Assembly: GCA_030248225.1 (NCBI GenBank)
Contig: JASANE010018489.1
Location: 1-64,000, forward strand
DNA from: Trileptium ribeirensis
Lineage: Eukaryota > Nematoda > Enoplea > Enoplida > Thoracostomopsidae
Direction of reading: 5' to 3'
Length of the DNA stretch: 64,000 nucleotides
Part shown: in pieces, positions 12,801 to 24,800 of the stretch
How positions within the stretch are numbered: position 1 is the first letter of the stretch
How the letters are laid out: the number at the start of each line of letters is the position of its first letter
Made by a program: the position numbers and the translations under genes
The notes under the pieces: model-generated
The model's database searches: none
Told to the model about the DNA's origin: nothing
The model's input: the letters and a program-made list of their open reading frames with translations, nothing else

Positions 12801-15800
12801 TTGCAACGCAGATCGCCATTTTTCTTATCGCGCAAATTGAAAACTCGGCTTCGCACACATGACTAAAATGAAAAGCATAATAATCGTAATCCAAATCATT
12901 TAGAAACCATACAATGTTTTACTCGTCTCCTACTCTTCGAGATGGTATTTATTTTAGTACCATTTCATATTTGAAATCTATTGGTTTCTCTTTTCTTAAT
13001 ATAAATAAGGTCTGTTTCTCCAACATTAGGAATAAATTAATTCGTAAGTGTCGTTACCGTAATTTGTTTTCCTAAAGTAAGTTATACTTTTCGCTATCTA
13101 AAAGCTAAATGTCAGTTATCCACAATCAGTTCTGGCTTATCCAAACCACAAAACCTATACTTGGGGACCCTAGTACGACTACAAACATCAAATATTAACA
13201 ATTTTTAGCCCCCCCCCCCAAAAAAAAAAAAAAGATTGGAGCGCTCTTGTCCAAAACTGGAATAAAATTATCATATTTCAACCCGTAAGAGAGAAAATGA
13301 ATAGTTTTTAGTAGCACTTGAAGGTACCTGGGGCAACTTGGCAAAGATGGCTATAATACCTATGGTGCCTATATTTGGAGTAGCCAGCAGTTTTTGTTTT
13401 AGGAGCATTTTATTCAGAGCTTACTTTGTACTTTTCCGAAACAGACCGATGTAATTCAAATATGCTATCTTCAATGCGACCTGCCAATTCTTCTGGATCC
13501 TGGGTTCCATCAGGAAGCTCTGCAATAAAATGAAAACTAGCACCACACTTATTTTTTATTACCGCTATACTGTCCTAGGTATCTTAACACTAATGCTGTG
13601 TTGTAATACGACATCACATGTTGACATAACAAACGAAACAATTGTTTATTTAATATAACCGGAACAACAGTGGTGATACCTTGGCACAACAAGCGATAAC
13701 GCTTGGCGAAACACAACGTAACGAATGTCATAATATACAACTGAGGCACTGATACCACTGCTATGCTGGTTTAACTAGTGTTTCAGCAGCACTATTTGCA
13801 TTAGAAAATCAGTGTAAATATTGTTAGCTACTACGGGGTTCCTCCTCAGCACAGTTTCCGAAAAATGTTTGATACTGTAGCACGTTTAATCCGGTCGATA
13901 GAAACGGTATCTGATTTTCCATTTCTTCTGGTTGTCACTGTTTTTAAGTTCGATCAATTACTTCGAGCAGACCATCGTACGGTTGCTGAAGAGTATTCCG
14001 TATTGCGTCGTTACGAACGAAAACTTGTTTAGACGACTGAACATTTGCTGGAAATTTCAGCGTTCTGATTTGTTCTTGAGTTCGTGTTGCTGATAATTGT
14101 TGCATTGTACGAATGTAGATGTATTCACAGCAGAGCGCTAAGGCATATCAAAACAATTCGCCCGCTAAAAGACATGTAGTGCGTATGACAAAATGAGATG
14201 GGGAACGGCAAAAATGGCTTGACAGCGTGACGTACCTGACAGGAACGGACTTGCTTTTACTGGTTCTTCCTGTGACGTCGTCTTGGTTTTAGGTTTAGCC
14301 CGGACAAAACTAGAGTCGCCGCAAATCACTGTAGGCCACAACGGCCCATTCCTCCATAACACCCATGCAAAATCGGATTCACCGGTTGGTTCCATTCTAT
14401 TAACTACTAATATTAATAATGAACCATGTGCTGACCGGGTGTACCTTCAGAAAAACATACATGAAAATAGAAAGTGTGGAAAAAATTGAATGATTTTTTA
14501 TTTACAATGGCGGTCTTAACACCTTATGCATTGGTTTAATATTTTAGTTAATCCGTTCAATAAAGTTCATGTTTAGTATTAGTTTCGCAGATCATGTTTA
14601 GTTTGCAGTAGAGTAAGATCATCGATGACGAAGCATTTTTGTGCTCTTTCTTTAGCAGATTGTTGGATTCTAAATTAATAGCAACTTGAGTCGATTGGTA
14701 TTACCCCATGTTAACAACAGCTATTCAAATATTTAACGCGACTGTTTTGCCATAATCTTATCATACGCCCATTGTGCCATCAACATAGTCATAGACATTG
14801 CAGATATGCTACACAGTGCCAAGACACGTAAAATTATACGTCTCTTGGTATAATATTATAACGACCAGCGCCTTTTGGAATTAGTCTAGCAATTTCGTTA
14901 ATAATGGCGCTAGATATACGCCGCCTGGATTAAAATAACGGGCGTAAAATTTTGTACAAGATTTTGCAAAAATATATTTTTAGCCATTTAACATATGATA
15001 CGCCCCTTGGCATAGTCGACGACGAGTTGGCGGTGTCACCTTAAGTTTACTCACGGATTATTTTTCGGTACCATATTCAATGGCATTGACCAAGCGCTCC
15101 ATGATGACCGAATAATACCGACTTCGAGAATGTGCAAGAATTGATTAGCCACCTTGAGCTTGTTTCCAGACAACCATCGCGGACGGGCGAATACCGGCGG
15201 AGCGTTTGTTTGCATGTAGTGCTGAGATGTTTGCATCATATGACCAAACTAATTGGTTGGAGCTTCCAGAACGAGTGGATAGTTTGCTTTTTGACGTTGC
15301 TCACACGATTGAAGGCGGTTACGAGTTTGACATAAGACATTTTCTGCCACCATTGCCCGACGCCGATGTTTCCCAGAAACTAATACGGACTTTGGCATTT
15401 GTGAGCGTCGTTACCAAACTTGTTTTGACAAAAGCAAAAGTTGGCGTTATTATTTTGATCATCCGTTGCTTTGAGAACCTGCGTCGTTGTCGTTGCTGTG
15501 ATCCAATGAATCGTAGCTGTGATACCTCTCATTGCAATCGATTGACTTGCTCGCACAATTGATCAATATCGTAGTTGGTGTCTCGTTGTGGTGTGCTCGC
15601 TAGCAAATTGACAGCTGGCAGGGTGATTTCCATAATTCGATCGGCCATTATATAGTCATAGCATCAAGTAATTGACTAACTGCTGCTATTACCGTTTGAA
15701 CGTTTGCGAATAGTCGTTGAACGAAGTGCTGCCAGAGCATGGTATTGTAGATTGTTCCACAGCTTGTACCGAGCAGTGGTTGCACAGACCGAAGCAGCAG

Positions 15801-18800
15801 CGACGGCTTCGATCTTCCGGTTCTACGTCAATGAGGAGTTGATGAAGGCGTGCTCGGTCGTTGCTACTCGTTTGATTAGTCGTTCCCGGAAGGTATGGTA
15901 TGCATTGTGCGTAGTAAGGTAACCAGTAGGTCCCTGAACTCAGTTGCATGTTCCAGAAAAATTCTTAAAAAATGAAATTCTAACTCTCTGATTATTGTAG
16001 CTAAAGTCATGGAAAGAAATAAGCGCACAAAAACAAACGTAACAACTTTCTTTATAATGGAACGCTACAACGTCCGTTTGCGTTCGTTCCTAAATGAATG
16101 CAAAAACATTCGTTCAAAAATAGCACCAACAATTCCAGTATACATTGATGTTCGTTTATAAAGAAACGTTATAACATTCGTTCGCACTTACGTTTGATTG
16201 TGTTTCATGTTAACTTTTATGCACTTATTTTTGTCCGTGACTGTAGCTGCAACAAGTATGATAAACTGTGGTTTTTTGTACACATCAATACAAATAACAC
16301 CAAGAGCTAGAGCTACGCATTTAGCTCCAGAACCGATCCTAGTACCTGGCTGTAAGAGCCGCGTCGAACCCATTCTAACGGTCATCCAACAGCAAGAACA
16401 TCCGGGATAACTTCGGAACGGCTCTTGGAAGCTTTAAAAACAGCAACATATTGGAAGCTTTAAAAACAGCGATATATAATTCGCTCGTTTGGCTCGTATA
16501 TTATGTTCCTCTAATATTATTGAATCAGAAACATTTATCATTAGGAGTATTAGAGGCATGGCATGGCATTCCATGGAAAGGCAAAAGCAGAGCCGGACAT
16601 GGTTTAGACAAAAGCCGAGTGTAGCAAACACTACCAAAAGTAGTTGGTTGTGAAACAATACGTAACCAGGAACACCTTACCGGTATTACAAATTTGCAAA
16701 CTAAAGCACCACGAATAATAAAAGATAGCTAAGAACGTAAAAAAAACATTAGGGTAAATACAATGTAAGGCAAGTGTTAGGCAACGTCAGTCAGACACTT
16801 ATCTCAATTTTTATAATCTCACAAGCATGACTTCCTTCCATTTATAATCATATGTACCTCCAATCCTTAGCGACGCGCACAGCATTTGTCGGCATTTCAA
16901 CCGTACTTCGTCACGTGTAATCGAAGCGATTGCGATTTGAGGAATCGACGCAGACTGAGAAAGCGACGGCGAATTACTGCTTTGCTCACTACTCGTAGCA
17001 AACCGGCGGTCGTGCATCATCATTGTTGATGGGGTAACTGCACCGCCACTACTGTTGCTATTCTCAGCAGTGGACGACGGTTGCTGATGTAACTGACCGT
17101 TTGACGTCCTTGAGTCCTGAAAAATAAGTATATAATGTACAATACAAATATTGGTGGGTGTTCAAATTTTTTTGAGACGTGTTCGAAATTTGGAATCGCT
17201 TCGTTAATTTGTTCGAGAGCTGTTCGAAAATTGTTCGACTGTTGCTCGAGAATAAAGAAATTTTGTTCGATTTCAGTCCGATGTTCGTTCGTTCGAAAGG
17301 TGACACTCATTTCTAGCGAGTACTGTAGTTTTGAATATGTTACGCTCGAACTTACTACATAGTATCCGTTCAGGTAGTTGGCGACCACTTAGTTTTTCTC
17401 AACCAATCTGAATCAGTGCTGGAATTACTGCTATGCAAAGAAAGTCAACGTAGAGTCAAGCTGTGGATGAGTGTTCAGTGTGTATTGCAAAAACTCAATA
17501 GCAAACAGCTCACGGCACATTCCAACAGTAAAGCGCGAACGATATTACGTGGCTCTGACATTGATGCGGAAATAAACGACTTGTTTAAAGAATCACTAAA
17601 GACACTAGATGCATTCGAAACGAATGATTCTGGATGTATGCTGCAGGATGTGTGGCATCTGAGTATATACAGACCACTTCGCAGTAAGTCGTATAAAGAA
17701 TTACCTCAAAATATATTTTACTAAAGAAAGCTGGGCTGAACACGCAGAACAATGATCAATGTTTTGTGGAGCATTATATTCCTCGGAAAAAAACATGCTG
17801 AACGTGTTTGCAAATACGAACCATTTGCTAATGAACTTCATATGAACGGAATCGAATATCCAATGAAACTCACAGATATTCCATAGTTAGGAAAGTTAAA
17901 CAGTATCGCTTTAACATTTATGGGGTCGAAGATGATAAGGTAATATATCCTCTTTATTTCATCAAAGTCTAATTATAAACAACATGTTCATCTACTGCTG
18001 AACAAACATCATTACTGCCTTATACGCGTCCTCGATCAACTGTTATTTGATCAGAAAAATCATCTCTGTAATAACCATTTTTGTTCTAAATGTCTAATAC
18101 CTTATTACTCATCGGAAGCGCGCGACGAACGTATACATCGCTGTCACAATGACCAGCTCACACATGTGAAAACTCAGCACTTTAATTCAGTAATCTGCAC
18201 CAAATGCGACGTACACCTTATGTTATTTACGCGGAATTCGAATGCCTGCCGGGAAGGGTGCATTCACGCCAACCTATAAACATAGATGTCCATCAATACT
18301 TACCAAAGGCATACCTCATGCCGCTATGGATACTAGAACGTTTCGGTTGCTGCAACGATAAACTAGAATTTCGGGAACCTGTTATATATCGTGGTGATAA
18401 TGTTATTAAAACATTTTTGCACAATGCCACTGAACTTTGCGACAATAATAGAATCGGCAGATATGAAAACGACAAGCTTAATTTCAAGTACGCTAGCCGA
18501 TGCTATTTGTGTCATAACAAAGAAAAACGAAAAGCCACTGTTGTCTCTGTGGCCGATATCTAGTTGCATCTGGGTCGGGGTATTCCGGTTATTTCTGACG
18601 AAAAATTATGGGTCAGGGTAAGGGTAATAATTTCCAAAAATTCCGGATATGGGTCCGGGTATTAATTTAAAATAATTCCTGGATCGGGTTCGTGTCTGCG
18701 TACTGCCCGAAACACCCGGACTGCTTGTCTCCGATACCGATTTAATGGCAAATTTTAATTCACAACCCTCTGCTTCTAGCTCACTCTATTTAATATCCGA

Positions 18801-21800
18801 TGACCTATTATGTTCACTAATGGTCACGCTCGTCGAAAGACCCTCTGATTACTGATTCTAATGTGAAATTAAATGGCGTTCACACGTGCGATGGCTATGT
18901 TGGAAAATGTAATAGTCGCCGCAAATAACCGCTGCTAACTTTAAGGATCTTCCAATCTAGCTGAGAATCTGGTCAAAGAAAATTCATATTGAAAATTTTA
19001 TGCTCGCTCGATGCTCAAACGATGCTATGTCGCACTAAAGACGCAGGCAGCGTACAACTGTAGTCGTAAATTTTAATATGTGCCATAAACAAAGTTATCT
19101 GAGTTATACTTACACGTGAAAGGTACCAATTCTCCATGTTGACGAGGAATCTTTCCCAATTATTATTATATACAGAGGATTCAGTTAATTGACTTTTACT
19201 TGATGTTAAGTTACTATATAATAAACCAATCGCGTTAAAACTCGAGAGGGGGGAATCGTGCCATTAAGTTTATGGGTGCCCTTCGAGCTTAATTTAAAGC
19301 AAATCCTATGTACCGCATCACAAAAGTGGAACTAGTGTAACATGTTGAACTAGTAGAAGATACGTTAAACGGCAAACACTTATATCTAAACAATACAGAG
19401 TGCACGTTTTGGCTATGTTGAATTCAAATGTTTGTTTCAGTTGGCAATATAGAATATCACCTATAGTACCAATATCGATATGGCAATATGTGATATGATC
19501 GCTACGGATTACGAGTTATATATTACAGTCGCATTGTTATAGCATCTTAAAGGTCGCAACGTGGGATTTCCGGGGAATCTCCATCAGAAAGAACAATCGA
19601 GTACGGTTACGCGGAGCATCCGATTTCTTCCAAAAATAAAGATGGGAGAGCGCGCTGATATCAAAAATCCGGTCCAAAAAGCTGGGACGATCTGGTTGGG
19701 CGAAGGACAAAATCTGGTAGAAATGGTATACTTCAAAAAGCAGCGATTATCTTGCGGAGGTCAATGCTGCAGCAATGGATTAGTGAAACGCAACCGAAAT
19801 ACCACTGCAGCTGTCGTGATTTTAGCGTTTCCAACCGCTATGGGGATACGGAGAGGCACAGATAGATCCTTGTGAACAAGGAGATCACAATCCCCCTATT
19901 GGCAGAGGGACGGTTCGCCAAAACTTAATCGGGCGACAGCAACAAATGAAGCGGGATCAGACCTCCTGTGATGGTATGAAGAAAACAATATGGCCTACGT
20001 AAACAGCTTTGTTGGCCATAGGAACCAGGGCACGTGGTACAACTGGGCACTTCGAAGATGATACGAACTCGCCGATTTCCTGGTCAAACAACGCCAGCGG
20101 CACCAAATTGTGATGGGGTGACGACGATCGATGAATTGGTTATACTGACGGAAGACCAGCTAGCCGCTACTCAGATCGACGAAGATGGCCAACCGAGTTG
20201 AGACATGATAGCGGATATCCTGAATATAGCAGCCGCCGATGCACGCGGAACAATCCAGCGACAGGTGCCAAATCCCTGAACGGCAGGTCATGAGGGCAAA
20301 TAAAAACATCGCGTTTTGGGTGCGCCGACGCAGTCAATTGTCCGAAAAGGTCACTCGAATGCGAAAGCGAAGGAATGGGGTAGATGATATTAGATGGGCT
20401 TGTGACAGGCTAGGACAGAGATGATAAACGCCTTACGAACTTGGGAGAAGGAATGGTGGACGGCCATAATCGATGAATGTGTGGAGGCAACGGCAAGAAG
20501 GAATACGAGGACGATGTATAAGGCACTGAAAAGGCTCGGAAACCGCAACAACACAGTGGTGGGGAGCACTGACATCAGCCTTGAGCAATTCAGGACCCAT
20601 TTCGAGAGGATATCATGCAAGCTGTACGAGCTGGAATAGGCGGATATAGACAAAGCGGATGGCAGAGCCTACACTCGCAACCACGAGGAGGCAAAGAAGG
20701 TCAATTAAGAGACGAATGTGGTTCCATGTGAGGAAGAAATAAATGGAGTGATGCGTCCAGTAAAGCACTCTACCCCGGGTAGACTGGGTGAGGATGCGAT
20801 ACATCAATTTTTCATGCAGTGGGATACAGCGCAAGGTCGTGCGCCTTGTTCAGTATATGTTGTGGAGCAGGGCAGTTAGATGGAAGAACTCACTAAAATA
20901 GGGTCAGATTGTACCATTGCACAAGAAGGGATCGCGGAACTTACCTCAGGCCTTACTATTACCCATGGCCTGCAGGATTTTAGCTTCCGTCTCATGCAAT
21001 GGCCGGAAGGAAGACCGACTGACCAGTGTGGTTTTATAGCGGGAAGATCGACTACAGATGCCACATAAATTTTCATCAGAATTCAAGAGGACGTCAGCAA
21101 CCTCAGGAAGAGACGACAGCGACAACGCCAGATTAGAGAAGAACAGTTGATTTTATCGATTGAAAAACAGTATTAACTGCGTTAAATATATGGAATGTCG
21201 TTTAACGCATTCCTGTTCATATCGAATCGTACTAAATTTACATTTGAAAACGCATATCCTGAATAAATGTATATGTTAATAGTGTATATGAGTGCAAACC
21301 CTATTGAGAATATATCCTCACTAAGAATATATGCTTACTGAGGACATGAAGATATATCCTCATGTCCTCAGTAAGAATGTGTCTTCATATCCTCAGTGAT
21401 AATATATCCTCATATCCACAATGAAGATTATCTCCTCATGTCTTCAGTAAGCATATTATTATATATCCTCAATGAGGATATATTTTCTTTGAGGATATAG
21501 CCTCACTGAGAATATGGGGATACCTTCTCACTGTGGATATGAGGATACATTCTCACTGAGGATATGATGATATTATATCCTCACCAAGGATATGAGGATA
21601 TATCCTCAACAAGGATAATGAGGATATATCCTCACCAAAGATATGAGGACATATCCTCGCTGAAGATACGGGACGTATCCTCACAGACGGGGATGGAGGC
21701 AGCATCTCCAATTCCTGTCTACTGACCAGTTGTACGCACCTGAAGTGGACCCACACATTACGCTTATCCGAATGACAGCTTTTGAAACAAGGAGTTGTAA

Positions 21801-24800
21801 TCAAAGTTTTGAACCCGCGCAAAAAACTCAAATTTAAACAATCCATTTTAAACATTAAAATCTCGGAAAAAGAGACATTTTCCTAAATAGGACAGGGCCA
21901 CATGTATATTTAAATGTTTTTATTATCTAGCAATTATTGAATGTGAGTATTTATGATCCGGATAGTTTCGAAATTAATTATAGTGCACATTATAATGAGC
22001 TTTTACCTGAAGTCGCCCTATGTTTTCTGCTCCTACAGCAGGACTCACAGCATAGGTGTGTAAATTTTGAAACCTTCCAATATCAATAATTTGCTCTGAT
22101 GAGAGCGAAAATACTCTAAAATGTAGCTAGCGAAATAATAAATATTACCGCAAATTATTGAAATTTGCATAAAATCACCCCAATAACAATATGTATCATT
22201 CAATTTTAGAGAATCTGTCGAATCATTATTTATTAAATTTACCTCGCTGTGCATTGAACTATCGTCAAAATCACCGACCACACCTCGTGTCGAGCTGCTT
22301 CCAGCTGATTCGTCCACCGAATATGAATCTCTGCTACCGCCATTGGCAACTGCCGCTGTAGAATTACTATCGCTTGGCTTTTGAGACGAACCCGCGCTTG
22401 CTTTACTGCTTTCTAAAATAATAATTTATTTACAAACACCAGCAATTCTCGGCGTGTAAGTTGCTAGTTAATAACTTCAATAGGTTATCCACATAGGTGG
22501 GATCTCGCAACTTGAGTTGCTTGTGTTTGCAACACAGGGTTTTTTTCAAGATTCATGTTGTGCTAAAATGTGTGTTTTTTGAAATTTAGTGTGTGTTTTT
22601 GACATTTACCTGTGTTTTTTAATTAACGCGCTAATACCCAAATACCCTGTTTCAGTGTTACAAGGAAGGTCAAGAATGATAATTAGCCGGCAAATAGCAT
22701 TTTTATATTAATGCATGCATTATATATTATATACAATGGACCAATCAGTTATATTTAGCACTATTTTTTTTTCATATTTCAGAATTTATAGACTTAGGTT
22801 CCCCAGTTATAAACATGGTCAGTTTATAAGCATTCAGCGTTTAAAAATTTTGCTTTTTGTAGCCTTTTAATTAAACAGTTCAGGTATGCTAAATTTTGCG
22901 TTTGCTGAAATTTCACTGTGTTTTGCACTAAGATAAACACAAAAAACCCTGTTGCAACATAACACAAAAATACTACACAATTACTTCCTTTTAAACGTAC
23001 GGACAGTACAAGCAGAAAGTATAAGCTAGTAGATTATCTCATACCCAAGTAGTGAATTCTGAGTGTCGACTATGTAATTTAGAGATGTACACAGTTATAT
23101 TAAGCAACGACTTACAAAATGAGCCAAATATCAGCCAAGTGCATTACATGTCAAAAATATTTTTTGATACTAATGTAACGTATAGTTAATTCATATCAAA
23201 TCACAATATTATTATGTACGTGAAATTATGCCGTCGCTATTTTGTGATTAAGCATCGCATTTTTCGGGCCGCGTAGATGGAAAAACTCAATTACCAATTA
23301 CGTTTTTCCGTATACTACAATACATATATAGACCGCGTACATGGGCATTGCTGTGTAGAGGGTGGATTACTCTACAAAATACGACCAAGAACATCGTGTA
23401 GCTCAAGTGGTTGCGGAGATATTGAAGAGCTTTCTAGCAAATGATATACAGCTTTATAGAGATTTTTTGCCCTACATAATCAGCCTAGAATTTATGCAGC
23501 AGTTGTCGAGATACAATCATAACGTGTTTTGACGGACTCCATTTTAGCCCGATCCGAGCCAATTTGGCCACTTTTACGTCCCGAAGGAGTTGGAATCCAT
23601 TTTTGCCTCTACCTGCATTGAGATTTTAAGCTTTCAAATGAGCTATCACGCGAAGTTGAGTCATACCATGTTTCCCAAAGAAACGGACATCCTCGAAATT
23701 TACCACTCTTGCCAATCAAAATTGTTCGCTGCGCTTGTTCCACTAGCTATACTCAGAATTTAATTATTTCAAATACTCCTGTGAGCAATAATTTCATTAA
23801 AATTCCGCTACGTACCATATTGTACTATGAAAACACTGCAAATCGTAAAGCTAGACGCGTCATACTGCAAATAGTAAGGCAAGATACCCTCGGAATTTCA
23901 AACTGCTTTTTCAACTAAAACCACGGACAAAGATTTTGCCTCCAAATTCATATGGTATACTGCAAATAGTAAGGCAAGATACCCTCGAAATTTCAAACTG
24001 CTTTTTCAACTAAAACCACGGACAAAGATTTTTCCTCCAAATTCATATGGTATACTGCAAATAGTAAGGCAAGATACCCTCGAAATTTCAAACTGCTTTT
24101 TCAACTAAAACCACGGACAAAGATTTTGCCTCCAAATTCATATGGTATACTGCAAATAGTAAGGCAAGATACCCTCGGAATTTCAAACTGCTTTTTCAAC
24201 TAAAACCACGGACAAAGATTTTGCCTCCAAATTCATATGGTATACTGCAAATAGTAAGGCAAGATACCCTCGAAATTTCAAACTGCTTTTTCAACTAAAA
24301 CCACGGACAAAGATTTTTCCTCCAAATTCATATGGTATTGTTTCAAAACAGTTTGAAAACAAAAATAAAAGTTTTTCTAAATATTTTTTAATTAAAATTA
24401 GGACTTTTGCTCTTTTTGTTGTGCGAAATGCACATTGGAAAAGCAAATAAAATAACATTGTGAATGTTTAACCTATCAAAAAAGAGTAACCGCAACCTCC
24501 ACTCCCGTTGCGCCGAAGTTAAAATCTTAAATTTTGTTTTCTATAAATTTTCTCCAGCAGCATATTTTAAGCGTACAATGAACAACCCCATTTCAAAAAC
24601 ACATAACACAAAATTTTAACTCAACACGGCTTAAATAAAATCCAAGTAGAATAAACTATACTTTTTAGAACCCAAGTAACCCTGAAGGGCGGCAATAAAA
24701 TGCAGGCCATACCGTTCTTGCAGGGAATAACCGGAACCGGAACCAGCAACCGGAACAGTCCATTTAAACCGGGTCCGGAACCTGGTCTTCGAAATTTATA

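Noticed and set aside
15206..15562. 118-codon plus-strand frame in the Gypsy region
   Set aside because: The minus strand carries recognisable gag and reverse transcriptase motifs here; the plus frame has none.
17020..17388. 122-codon minus-strand frame rich in Glu, Asn and Phe
   Set aside because: It runs through the real TFIIS exon 5 in another frame and through the GTTCGA-rich MITE; the composition comes from the repeat.
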